DNA of 64,000 nt from Molanna angustata (Eukaryota > Arthropoda > Insecta > Trichoptera > Molannidae): NCBI GenBank assembly GCA_963576475.1, contig OY754981.1, positions 29,984,132 through 30,048,131 on the forward strand, written 5' to 3'. The position numbers and the translations under genes are program-made. Each line of letters starts with the position of its first letter. Position 1 is the first letter of the stretch. Under the pieces are notes generated by a model. That model worked only from the letters and a program-made list of their open reading frames with translations, searched no databases and was not told where the DNA came from. Positions 12,291 to 23,639 of this stretch are shown here, in pieces.

Positions 12291-14379
12291 TGTTTCATAA
12301 AACAGTGCTATACATATTTGATGTATTTTATAACGAATTTAAACAAGTGTGGTCAATTGAAGCAAATCAACAACACGACACAGGACCTCAAAACTATATT
12401 ATAACAGACTCCGTGAGTATGTACTATCACTCTATTATGATAGCCCTCGCCAACCAATTGACTTCTTATTAAAGAGAACACTAAACAAACAAAAGTTCAT
12501 AACTCAATTTGACTATTTGCATATGATTAAACAGATGATTTTTGGGTTCGAAGTATCAATTAAAAATACACGGATAAAAAATTCTCTTTAATCAAAGAAA
12601 TATGCCTTGGTTTAAGAAAATATTTTTTCATATATAACGAAACAAATATTTACTTGGATATAGAATATTATTCTCTCAAATTTATTGTTTTCAGTTAAAT
12701 AATTATTCTCTTAGAATTAGAAAATCCATATTTCTTGATTTAATGCAAGTGGGTTTTCTTAGTGTGAAATAATTCATTTCTTTAATATAAAATACAGAAA
12801 TTCTTGCCTCAAAACCAAATATATTTTTGAATCAAGTATAACATACTTGAATAAAACAAAAAAAATTGGTTTCAAATAAATTTTTCATCGCAGATTGATT
12901 TCTTTATACTGAGATTATATTATTTTAACAAAATGAAATAATATTTTGATACAACAAATTACAGTTTAACATTTAAAAAAATGTTATCTTCAATCAATAA
13001 TTTGTTTATTCTAATTTGATGAAAAAGCTTTCTCCAATTAAAAATATTGTTTTTCTGGTCCAAGAATGTTGTATTTTTTGTTGAAATTTAAACAGACATT
13101 TACAAACATATTATTTATCCACCGTCGTTTCGAGACAATGTGTTACGCAAGATAACTGTGTGTATGGTTCAGTTGATATTTCCAATACTTAGCACAAATT
13201 CCGATTTGGTTTCTGTAGCCACAATACAAACATCACATGTTGTTACTATAGGTCGGTTGTTATCAAAATTATCCAGGAATATTACGAAAGTAGGGATGGT
13301 GTACCTATTTATTATTATTCAATGTTCCACAGTAAAGCTATTGTATTATTGATCATTCGGGTCACTGATCAACGTGTTACATTGGGGATATTTCAACCGG
13401 CCCAATTCTCATACCAAGGGATCTCCAATTCGATATTAGAATATATTCAATTATTATTATTATTATTGGAACGACATAATTTTCCTTCGTTTCTAGTCAA
13501 TTACGCACGCTGAATGGCTACGGAAGAATTAACTATGTTCTTTGCTGACACTTTTTCCATTAATATAATTCAATTTTGTGAAATTATTCATGTAAATATA
13601 TTATTATCGAGATTGCTACAAACCCATTTATAGAAGGGTTCCAGTTCACGTGATTTTTATGTTTTTTTTCAGTCAAATTAATTGTTAAAATTTCTTCTTT
13701 GGAAGCAGTGGACGGGATGTTTCAAATCTATTCTACTGTTGTCGCTTTTAGTTTTCTTGTTTAGTAGCCATATACATGTCTTCGAAAACCAATAAAATAA
13801 TCTGGATACAAAAATTGTGTGGGTATAAAGATAATAAACTATTTTACCAAGTACCTACTTCATTATGGTCGATCAAATAAAATTGAAAAAATATTTTCCT
13901 AATAATAAATTTAACAAAAAAAAAAACATGTTTAATGCTGCACATATACTCACACATATACTTACTACACGTCATATAAACACAGTGATACCATGAGATA
14001 CGGATGTATGTAAATGTACCTATAAAATATTATGTTACTTTGATAGTATTGCAAACTTATGATTGATGTATGGAGTAGGTATTAAGGCAAGTTATTATAT
14101 ATTCTGTATTTATTTTTTACTTCATACATTGTTAGCTTCAATTTGAATAAAAATAAAATAAAATATTTTCGCCAGTTTGGAGAGAACCTACCAATTAAGG
14201 AAATGGGGCTAATTGAAGAGTCACAAACAAGTTATGTAGAGGTAAAGAATTATACCGAGAAAACTTTTTGCTACAAAAACAAACTACGATAATATAGTTC
14301 CAACGATCTTACTCGTGGGAAATATTATTTTATGTAAACAATAAAAAGCTATATAATGTAATATGAAAACTTAAAATTC
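12291..14379. other. non-coding stretch with quasi-periodic AT motif
   Basis: From about 12460 to 13110 short words such as TTCTTGATTTAA, TTTAATCAAAGAA, TTTGAATCAAG and ACTTGAATAAAA recur at irregular spacing on both strands. This suggests a very old array of palindromic ~20-mers. Outside that block nothing is recognised. Confidence 0.35.
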
Positions 14380-14389
14380 GAGACGGTGA

Positions 14390-14530
14390 AAGACGATCAC
14401 TTCCTTGCACTCTGCGCAAGTGGCGAGTTTATTATTTCTTCCAACTAACCAGTGTTTCCAGCCCAGAAGAGCAATATTTGTGTGAGAAATGAATACATTC
14501 AATTCTTTAAATAAGAAGTAACTTAGATGG
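14390..14530 (+). repeat. dispersed 'GGCGAGTTTATT' repeat, copy 1
   Basis: Contains TTGCACTCTGCGCAAG, then TGGCGAGTTTATT, TTCTTCCAACTAACC and TTTCCAGCCCAGA. The same block order is found at 30668-30800 and, reversed, at 60945-61025. It resembles the 3' untranslated end of an insect LINE, but no coding part is attached. Confidence 0.65.
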
Positions 14531-14609
14531 ATAACAGACGCATTGTAATACTGGTAAACATGGATCAAGCCAGAATTCCGTTTAAAATGTCAGCTTTCGT
14601 GGATCCTTA

Positions 14610-14945
14610 ATATCCATTTTAAGTTCATCTCGCTAAACTTTTCAATCAGAGATATTTCTAATGATTCGACTAATCGAAACGAATCTTACTTCAGTCGAAA
14701 CAAGGACGAGAAATCCCAAATAACAAAAAATATTTTGGCCCTTGTAACTCAGTTGGATAGACATCTGTTATAAGTTTCCGGGTTCAATACCCAGCGGACA
14801 CAGTTTTTCACTGTCTGTATTTGTGAGGCTTTAAATATCATAGCCGATAAGTCTCCAAAATATCTTGTGATTAGATGCGTGTTAAATTAATATTTGACAT
14901 AGTACCTGATGTTGCCCGAAAAGCAATAGAAAATAAAAATCAAAT
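14610..14945 (+). mobile_element. tRNA-headed SINE with a conserved 5' extension
   Basis: A tRNA-like region starts at GGCCCTTGTAACTCAGTTGG (14737-14756), which carries the A-box. A B-box-like GGTTCAATACC follows at 14781-14791. The tail then has GTCTCCAAAAT, TTAATATTTGACATAGTACC, TTGCCCGAAAAGCAATA and an A-rich end. The copy at 32335-32630 matches over the tRNA part, the tail and also the ~130 bp upstream of the tRNA-like region, for example CTTCAGTCGAAACAAGGACG. A pol III promoter normally sits at the 5' end of a SINE, so the shared upstream block is unusual. Confidence 0.65.
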
Positions 14946-16048
14946 AAAAAATCGAGATGATATATTTTCAAAACAAAACCTGTTAAATAAACTTTTTTAT
15001 TAGTGCACTAATTAAATATTTTCATACACTTTTATAAATTCATTTTTAAAAGGATATAGTAATGAGAACGAGAAAAGGAAGGATGAAAATATCGAAAGGT
15101 CCGAGAGTTGAAAGAATATATTTAACAGTATATTCGTAAATGTTGGGTTCATTGGATCGTAACATTTAAAATGTTTTTTAGGCAATAAAATTACCCGTTT
15201 TTCGCATGGTTTAATATCATTTATCGATATTGAAGTCCGGCCGACCCATTAGGGGATAAACAATTGATTAACTCCTACCCTTAATGAAAATCTTAACCAG
15301 CTTATGTTGTAGGTTTTAATACAAAATGAATACGCTCAGTCATGAATAATTATTTCTATGAAAAAGTAGGAAGGATCCGTGAACAGGAAAATGTACAATG
15401 TTTTAATTTTCCAAAATCAGCAGAGAGGAAGTATGTGAAGGTGGTTTTAAATTTAAAAGCTACAACTATGTATTTTCAATACTTCAACTGTCCGAACGAA
15501 TCATACCGTTCTCTGTATTCAATTTTTAATATAGGAGAGACAACCAACAACCATTGTCATAAGAAATCAGCATATTTCTCAAAATTAACAAAGTAGCTTA
15601 ACTAAGTGACTGTGCATTATGTTATAGGAAAATGGTTCCAAAAACTTTTAAAAATTTGAAAATACACTTTCCCCCAAAAACACACATTTTTCAAAATCGC
15701 CAATAAAGAAATTTTATTTAAAAAATTTAAAGCGCACCAAGAAAAGGTGCTTTAATAAAGAAAACAGTATTTATCGAATGATTTATAATAAAATGTTATA
15801 TTTTTAAACGATGTGATCTATAAAGTTATATAGAATACACTAATATTGTAAGAAATTGTGAATTGAACAGTGTAAAATCGAGAATTACTTAAATATTGAG
15901 ATTGACACCTGTCTGGAATCTAATAATTATATGCAAAATAATGGAATAGTAAAACATTATTATCACCGAATATTTTTATTATTGCATATGCGCAAACATT
16001 GGATTTTTTTCCCTGTCGGGAGTCAAAGGTATTTTTTAACAGATTTTT
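14946..16048. other. AT-rich non-coding stretch
   Basis: Open frames here lack recognisable motifs. Nothing else supported. Confidence 0.4.
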
Positions 16049-16188
16049 AATTATCTCAATAGAGACGAAGTTGGAATATTTACTATAGGAGAACCGGGAA
16101 ATCAAGGCACCTACAGGGTCCTGTAGGTGCCTTAATTTCCCGGTTCTCCTACAGTAAATATTCCAACTTCGTCTCTATTGAGATAATT
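16049..16188. repeat. 140-bp near-perfect palindrome
   Basis: Arms 16049-16117 and 16120-16188 are complementary with only a few mismatches around the 2-bp loop GT. The centre is CACCTACAGG/CCTGTAGGTG. Each arm equals the 3' half of a dispersed repeat also present at 21225-21403 and 55480-55650, with the shared words GAGACGAAGTTGG and CTCAATAGAGACG. The structure is therefore two half copies fused head to head. Confidence 0.9.
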
Positions 16189-17174
16189 AATTACTATCAC
16201 CGTTAAACTAGACACGAAAGCTGCAAAATCTAAAAAAAATATAGCTTGGCAAACCATAATGTTGTGATCGAAACATACTTCTTTCGAGATAACAAAAGAA
16301 GGTTATTTGATATAGGAAGAGAGAAGTAATACCTGCGGATAATCTCAAAAATGTGGTACGTGAAAGACGAAGCATAGATGATAAATATCATCAACGATGG
16401 CGTAGATAAAAGATCGACTAGAGAAGGTATGTATGAAAGGTTTAGGTATTGCGGCGAGGCCGATCGCGAGAGAGTGATTGATGTTCTTCGATTCAACGAC
16501 ACATAAAAGAATTGAATAACACGAATGTATAGAGTGAATAGCGATCCCCGATGAACGGCCCATGGGGAACACCGATATGAGCCAACACAAATATGCAATA
16601 AAATAAAGTTGTTTCTGAAAATACCACTAAGAGCAACACACACACTAAACCTACTCTACAAGAAAAAAAACCTGAATACGATTCGTTCGTGGAGTAGGGA
16701 CAAAAAACACATATATAGGAAAAGTTATTTCGGAGCCCAAAACGAGAGTTACAACAGTAGACGTGGCGCTAACTAAACACAGTTCAAAAAAGCTGAAATA
16801 ACAGTAACTACTCTGTAAAAATAAGGAAAAATAGGCGAGAGGTGGCCGTTTATATAATGGCGTTATCGTGGCGGGAATGGTTGCGCTGTGCCACTGTCAA
16901 TTCGCAGGAAATGAAAAATACAAAGATATTTTTAAAATGATAAAAATACACTACAAGTACCTACCAACGTGTGTCCGAAACAAACATAATATTCACCCTT
17001 CTCCGTTGTAAAATTAATCAAAAGCGTATTGCAGAAAAATAAGAAACGGTTAAAAATAGCGGAGTCGGTTGAAAGTATGTGATTATCAAAGTTTTTTTTT
17101 AAATTCATTACAGTTTGATCAATGCTGAACATTGCGAGAAAATCTTACATGTTTCATGTGTGTATCCATTTTCC
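16189..17174. other. non-coding stretch
   Basis: Overlapping open frames on the minus strand (16230-16643) show no known motif. Nothing else is supported. Confidence 0.35.
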
Positions 17175-17435
17175 CTGCAGTATGCGATGGCAGCACATGC
17201 CCTCCTGAGGGTTTCTCTGCACAGCTCCGAGAACATGTCAGGGTCTGGTGTGGATGTGGATCTCCACGGCTCCCGGAACCCGGGGCCTGCGCACACACTC
17301 ATCATACATTACCTCACAACACTGACTGCCCGCTCCGCCACCATTAGACAGACCCTCCAAAGGGATCCGGCCGAAATTGCGATTTCTTCGAGGACCTCTT
17401 CTTCTCTAGCTTCTTGGAACACCCTCTTCTGTTAC
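17175..17435. other. GC-rich block open on both strands, unidentified
   Basis: About 260 bp are much richer in G+C than the surroundings and stay open on both strands. The plus frame contains MAAHALLRVSLHSSENM and, further on, a Thr/Ser-rich tail. The minus frame contains EPWRSTSTPDPDMFSEL and RETLRRACAAIAYC, with one stop upstream. A pyrimidine-rich acceptor-like TTTCCCTGCAG precedes the block on the plus strand (17170-17180). It could be a host exon, a fragment of a retroelement gag, or GC-rich noise. I do not recognise the protein. Confidence 0.3.
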
Positions 17436-20400
17436 GGATATAGCACTGATGTCTTTTTGGTTTAACGCTTTTAAAATTTAAAAAAAGAAATTCAACACTT
17501 TCTAGGAATTTTTACAGGTGGACATCTGTCACAGACTTAAAATACACTTGGCACATTCATTTACGTACGTGTTTTTTAGTTATTTGCTATGTATACTCAT
17601 TTACGAAGAAAAAATAAATAAATCAATAGTTAGTTCAATTCTAAAAACGTCAAATTTATTAATTTTACATATTTTTTTGCTATTCTGAAGATTCAATAAA
17701 ATAAAGAAATTTTAATAAGGTCTAAATGCAAAAGAACATCACTAGTGTATTATAAAATGTATAAAGTTTAAAATGGATATAGTCAAATAATCATGTTTTT
17801 TCATTCATTCAAATTTTATTATTATTTTATTCATTTAATGTTCATTGAAATTTTATTAATTCATCTTCGGAATCGAACCCAATATGTTTTTCTATATTAT
17901 TTAATAACAAGTGACGAGGTTCGTCTTACGTCTGCGGCTGCTGATTAAAATATCGTCGGTTCTGTAAGTCCTTACAAAATGAAAATGCGAACCAACGTAT
18001 TGTATGTAAGTCAACACGAATTGATTAATGATGTCTTAATACTAAAACACCAAAACTAGGTAGAACAATTATTTATTGAAACATCAGCGAACCAAAAACG
18101 ACAGAAGTAGAACAAGAATTCAGAGGTAACCTAAAAAAATATCCATCTTTGGTAAACAATAAAGACACTTAATATCTATGAACGTACAAACCTTCGCATA
18201 TTGATTTTATAATCTTCAATATAACACACGACACTTGTATATGAATAATAGATTCAAAAACATTTTTAAAATAGTACATTCGTAGTACAATGTAATCATA
18301 GACAAAAAGAAATGTATACAAACATAATTCATACATTCCCATGCATACGAGAAAAAAACATGAGAAAGGTCGAATTCGAAAAACAAAGATGAAACGACGT
18401 TTACAATAAAATATTTTTAATGGCCGACAGAGCATAAGATTTAGCAACCCTTGGTGTACAAAATTGATTGAATTGAGTTTCATTCAAGCTCACGCATCGT
18501 TTCAATAACTTTTTAAATATTTATTTTATGTTTTTTTAGTGGCCGACTCTTAACATCTCACCATCTTATTTTGAAGAACAAGTGACGATATAACGTTGTC
18601 TCATACTGTACAAATGTTTAAGAAAAAAGCTAATTATTTGTGAACTACAATCCGTCTACATCATTCAATTCCCTATCAGTCTGTACATAAAAAGATGTAT
18701 TTTTACATTTGTTTTGAAAAAGAACTTATTTTTCAACCTAATTCGCTAGAATTTAAAAATTTCTCGAAGGGGATATAAAAATGTACACTAGATTGTGTAT
18801 AAATTAAATAAATTTAATATAATTATTTTATCATGTCTCAATTCAAACTTCACAGGTAATAACAATACTTTAGCTACAAATAAATGGCGTCAAACGACAC
18901 GACACGAACCAATGAGATTAAAATCAATAGAGCGGACAGTATATAATTAACGGGGCGTTGTATAAATAGACCAGAGTATTTTTGGCTATTTCCGCGATTA
19001 GGGAAAAATCCCAAGTTGTTTTGTGAGCTAAGGGCTAAATGGAGTGAGACGCAACCATATTAAACACAATATAATATAACACTTAGTTAATCTGATATAC
19101 AGACCTAGAGGAAATACGATATCTGGTTTGAAGGTCGTGTAGTTTGGTTTAATTGCGAATATAAACTGAATGCGGTTTGGTATAATAATGTCATTTCGAG
19201 TTACAGGGTATAAAAGGATTAAGAGAAACGGGGTAATAATTGGAAATACACGAAAGTTTTTTTGTATGTCTTACAAGGAAAAAAATATGACACAACTTTA
19301 TTGAATAATATATTATTATAACGGAGTTCTGAAATTAAGGTCACCATAATTAAAAAATATCTTAGTAAATGAATATTCAAACCATTAAATTGTAAGTCAA
19401 TTCACGAGTTGTTTCGGAAGCACTGTGCTCCCGTCGACAGGTGAGTTGGAACTGAACAAAAATTTCGTATCATTACAGATATGCGAAGGTAGAATTGGAT
19501 AGTGTAGCAGCGAGGATTAACCAAATACATATCTGTTGAAATTTTCAATAAAAAAAAACTTAATATAAATTAAATACAAAATTTTAGGTGCCTATTATAT
19601 TAACTAGACCTTGATATCCACAAGGTTTTCGATCACATATATGTTTAGAAATAAAATTAAAATCCACTTAAACAAGTACACATGCACCCTAATCCATTGT
19701 ATCAATAACAACTGCTTTGTCACCGACTGCATAATAAAATATAAAATCAACTAAAAAGGATATTAAAACAAAAAAAATCCATTAGTGAAAATTGTCATCA
19801 TATTTCGTTCCCCCGTTTAGGAAATACTGTGATACAACAGTTCAAACAATAATCGCTCAGCGCCGACCTAACACCAACACTAAACACACATCGAAACTCA
19901 AACGTGTGGTATTTAGCTCGGTTAAAAATTCACATAATATTATAAATCACGCGGAAAATCGTAAAGAATGTGTCAGTTCTATAGTCCCCCCTCCCCCTCC
20001 ACGATTCTGGAGTCACGCGACAATTAAAATGATTTATTAATGACGAAAAACTCGCCATACTGCGACAAACGGAGACCTGAAAAGTTTATAGAAACCTAGA
20101 CTATTCACGAGAGAGAGAGAAAACACAAAGTTTGGTCTTGAAGTCTTTTCTCGGTGCTCGTAAATACAAAATCGAGGGAAGTAAAAAAAAAACTCGTGCC
20201 AAGATAAAAATCCATCATTAGTTTGGTTTATGCTGTTACTTGATTTTGGTTTAAAACAATTTATATAAAATTAAGAACTCGACAACCTTAAGAAGTAAGA
20301 AATCATAAGCGTAATTCCATAGGAATTTTTTGACTCCCGAAAGGAAAAAAAAAATCAATGTTTGCGTATATACAATTAAAAAAAATATTCGATTTACATG

Positions 20401-20574
20401 CACATTGGTACAAGTAGGTAAACAATCCAAAAATGAAATAATATTTCTGGCGCAGTTCAGGGGTGACATATGTACGAGACACCGTCACCTCATTTATAAG
20501 GACTGTTGCTTTCATTGTTTATAAATAAACTAATTTCTCAATAGATGGCGTTACAAAAAAAGGCTTTTCCGTTA
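17436..20574. other. AT-rich non-coding stretch
   Basis: No recognisable gene. A perfect B-box-like GGTTCGATTCC is present on the minus strand near 17870, but no A-box or SINE tail accompanies it. Confidence 0.4.
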
Positions 20575-20582
20575 CTTTATAG
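20575..20582. other. 8-bp target-site duplication, left (hAT)
   Basis: CTTTATAG directly before the element end CAGAGATT; repeated perfectly at 21132-21139. Confidence 0.85.
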
Positions 20583-21131
20583 CAGAGATTATCAAACTTA
20601 TTTCTTTTACCGCCCCCTTAAAAAACTAATTATTTTCAGCGCCCCCAATTTTTTATACACTCCTGAAATTTAAAAAACACAATTTAATTACTTTTATTAA
20701 TTTAGTTATAGTGTGCTATGTGAGTCGGCTCTGGTGTTTAAACTTACATTCTAAACTAGAAATTTTTACCAGTGAGAGCAATTAAAACGCTACTTTATAA
20801 TATTAAGAATATAATATTTTAATCAAATTAAAAGAAACAGTAGAGATAGGTAATCAATTTTAGTTTTAAAACTAATCTAATGAGGTGGATGAATTTGATG
20901 ATTTTTAACAAGTTTATTGATTTTACCCAAAAACAATACTTATTCGATATTGAGTAGTAGGTAGGTTTTGATTTTCGTGAAATTTAAAAAATAAAGTAAG
21001 TGAAATTACAAATCAACTATCGCCCCCTACACCACGCCAACGCCCCCCATTTTTTTCTGGGCCCCTTAACGCCCCCCTCTAGGTCTCCAACGCCCACAAG
21101 GGGGCGTTATCGCCCACTTTGAGAAAGACTG
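20583..21131. mobile_element. non-autonomous hAT-type element, 549 bp
   Basis: It is bounded by a perfect 8-bp TSD, CTTTATAG, at 20575-20582 and 21132-21139. The ends are imperfect inverted repeats starting CAG: CAGAGATTATCAAACTT on the left and, read inward from the right, CAGTCTTTCTCAAAGTGG. Subterminal regions on both sides are rich in CGCCCCC/GGGGGCG runs, while the middle is AT-rich. An 8-bp TSD with CAG ends is characteristic of hAT elements. There is no transposase frame, so it must have moved with enzyme supplied elsewhere. Confidence 0.85.
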
Positions 21132-21139
21132 CTTTATAG
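21132..21139. other. 8-bp target-site duplication, right (hAT)
   Basis: CTTTATAG directly after the element end AAGACTG; a perfect copy of the left flank. Confidence 0.85.
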
Positions 21140-21224
21140 TATAGTTCCTTATTTTCAGGTAAATTGTTACACACTATTCAAATATATAGAACTATTTAAA
21201 AATTACATTGATAAGGCAACTCAA

Positions 21225-21403
21225 TAAGAAGGCATAATTGGTGAACATTGCGCAAGCGCATAAAGTGATCACGTAAACCAGCCGATGACAGGTCGTAAGC
21301 CCTGTAGGTGCCTCGAGTTCCTGGTTCTTCTACAATTTCCCAACTTCGTCTCTGTTGAGATGTTAAAAAAAAATAAAAGAAAAAGTTTGTCAATAAAAAA
21401 AAA
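21225..21403 (+). repeat. dispersed repeat, A-rich tailed, copy A
   Basis: It aligns along its whole length with the reverse complement of 55480-55650. Shared words are AGAAGGCATAATTGGTGAAC, TTGCGCAAGCGCATAAAGT, GAGTTCCTGGTTCTTCTA and CCAACTTCGTCTCT, followed by GAGATGTTAAAAA and an A-rich end. The A-rich end gives the plus orientation. It may be a SINE or the end of a LINE; I see no convincing A/B boxes. Confidence 0.75.
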
Positions 21404-22526
21404 TACAATCTTCCAAAATAATATCGGAAAATACTAAAATAAATAAATTCAGACTATAATTAGGTACGATAAAACGAAATGAAGACCACAACAATATTTG
21501 TATACACGTTTTAAGTCCGTAAAATTTTCATAATAATCAATTGATCATATGAAGCCGAAATTATGAGTTCAATATGAGTCCGAATGTTTTATGAGTTCAA
21601 AATCAAGACTGTGATAGCGAATGCGAAACCTCTGGAAATGAGAAATAGAGTTTTTTTTTATTATACACACAATATTGGTATAAATAAAATATAGACCATA
21701 ACAACTTTTGAAATTACGAAATCGTCATATTTGATGAATGCAAAATGAAGACCGCACCATACTATAGAATGTATCGTTTGAAGATTGGGATAATTGAACT
21801 GGCAAAAAGATAAATTGGTCCAGAGAACAACCCGACTAACGCTATTGTTCGGCCGAGATTGTCAGATTTCCTTATTCGATAAAGCAAATTACGTTAAGAC
21901 GTGATATTATTTCAGCTGCGAAAGTGGAAGAAAAAAAAACCGTAACGCCGACTAGACGCCCGGTACTGAAAGTCAAACTGGGCCAAAAACGCCGCCGCGC
22001 CGAAGGGAAAACAAAAACAAATTAAAAAAACGCTAAATTTGGTTCTAAATACATATGCCAGAGTGAAGAATCTCGGACGAAGCTGGCAGAGCGTGAATTG
22101 TGACGAGATATTTAAATCGTGATCAAAAACCTTCCTGCGATGGAAGCGAAAATAGGATTAAAATAAATAAAAGCGTGTGTACACGAGAGAGTACTTTACA
22201 GTGAAATTACAATTTTCATCACAAAGAAGAATAATGGTGATACCGTGTTAGTTAAATGGAAGTATTTTGCTTAGTCGTTGGAAATATGCGGAGGCATCCT
22301 AAGTTCGATAGATAAAAAATACCTATATATTTGTAAAAAAAATCTAGATGATTTGGCATGGAAACACACGAAGGATGGAATAAATTGAATATATAAAAAA
22401 CTCATGTGAAAGAGGTGTTATGTTTAAATAATCCATTTTTAAGATGCATAATTTCATACAAGAGTTTAGTTCATAACTCTATCAAGAGTTCATAACGTAT
22501 ACATTTTTTTGTTTAAAATTTTTTTC
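21404..22526. other. non-coding stretch
   Basis: AT-rich with one GC-rich patch near 21940-22010 and no motif recognised. Confidence 0.4.
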
Positions 22527-22556
22527 ATCCAAATGTTTAAAATAAAACATTTGGAT
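22527..22556. repeat. 12-13-bp perfect hairpin
   Basis: ATCCAAATGTTT and AAACATTTGGAT flank a short A/T loop. Confidence 0.8.
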
Positions 22557-23311
22557 ATTTCATGATTAACTTTCTACAAAATGTAATTTATGGTCCGAAT
22601 TTCTATTGAATACCTTTGTCAGTTTTTTGTGGTTAAACAAATTTAAAACAAGGAATTTAATAAAGTAAAAAAAGTGTTGAACTGATATAAAAAAAATGTT
22701 TTTTTTTATTGTTATACACACCGATGATATTATTAATTTAATATACCTAATATTGTCTGAAAGAATGAAACTAAAAAAAGGGGTCCTTAGCTTGTGCCTT
22801 TAATAATAAGATTGTTTGAGACAACTGTACCAACAGAAAAATAAGAAATAGCATAAGTTCGAATTATACTAATTCAACTAACAAATTTGAAAGGTCATAC
22901 AATATAATTTAATGATAATAATACTTTTTGCTGTAGGTAAAAATAACAAAGTGAAATAAATCTAAATTTAGATTAATTAAAGAGTACACAGTCCGCGTCA
23001 TTAAATAATGATTCATTGCGAAAAGTATCCTGTTGTTTTTTTTAAGGAAAATAAATGCTGGATTTTGCTCCAGAGTAAATAATGATAATCGTATTATTCA
23101 ATGTAGATATTATTAATACAAAAACATAAAAATCATAATGAAATGATTTGTTAATATTTTAAATATTACAATTTCATATATAAATAAACTATTCACTTTA
23201 ATATTATAAACTGCACTTTTTGTTTGTATAAACATCTCGACTAATTTAATATATTTTATAATTGGTTTATTGATATGGTTAATTATCCATAATAACTAAG
23301 CTACAAAGTTG
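22557..23311. other. AT-rich non-coding stretch
   Basis: Nothing recognised. Confidence 0.4.
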
Positions 23312-23395
23312 GTCGTTAAGTAAAAACTAAGCAAAATTGATATCCGTTAAAACTAAGCAAAATTTTAATCCGTTAAAACTGAGCGAACGAATTTG
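23312..23395. repeat. short tandem repeat, ~27-31-bp unit, about 3 copies
   Basis: The unit GTTAAAACTAAGCAAAATT with a following TNATATCC/TTAATCC occurs twice, and a third partial unit reads GTTAAAACTGAGCGAACG. It leads directly into the GC-rich block that follows. Confidence 0.7.
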
Positions 23396-23399
23396 TTAC

Positions 23400-23620
23400 T
23401 GCTGCATGTGCACTATGACATGTCTACGAGACGCGTAGAGCGATCAGTGGAGCGACTATCTTCAGCCACTACGCGCTACGCTTCGTAGACGCGCGTGGCG
23501 CTCGGCGCTGCACGATAGCGACTGAGCTTTCCGCCAACATTGGCGTAGCGCGAAATGAATGAAGAAAAATGCGAGCAGCGACGAGATGTGTCGAAATGGC
23601 GACATGCGATACTATCGCAA
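23400..23620. other. CpG-rich block with CTACG/CGTAG hairpins
   Basis: This segment is strongly G+C- and CpG-rich in an AT-rich neighbourhood. It contains CTACGAGACGCGTAG and CTACGCTTCGTAG, both short hairpins with the same stem, plus several GCGC words. It has no long reading frame. It could be an end of a DNA transposon with GC-rich terminal repeats, or a regulatory CpG island; nothing in the sequence decides. Confidence 0.4.
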
Positions 23621-23639
23621 AATGGGTACTAAAATTACA

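Noticed and set aside
14737..14808. Possible functional tRNA gene
   Set aside because: It has A- and B-box-like words but no full cloverleaf, and it belongs to a repeated element with a SINE tail.
16230..16643. 137-codon minus-strand frame
   Set aside because: Low-complexity Ser/Ile/Phe-rich translation typical of AT-rich non-coding DNA, overlapped by another equal-looking frame; no domain.
17868..17885. B-box-like GGTTCGATTCC on the minus strand
   Set aside because: No A-box at the right distance, no tRNA fold and no SINE tail.
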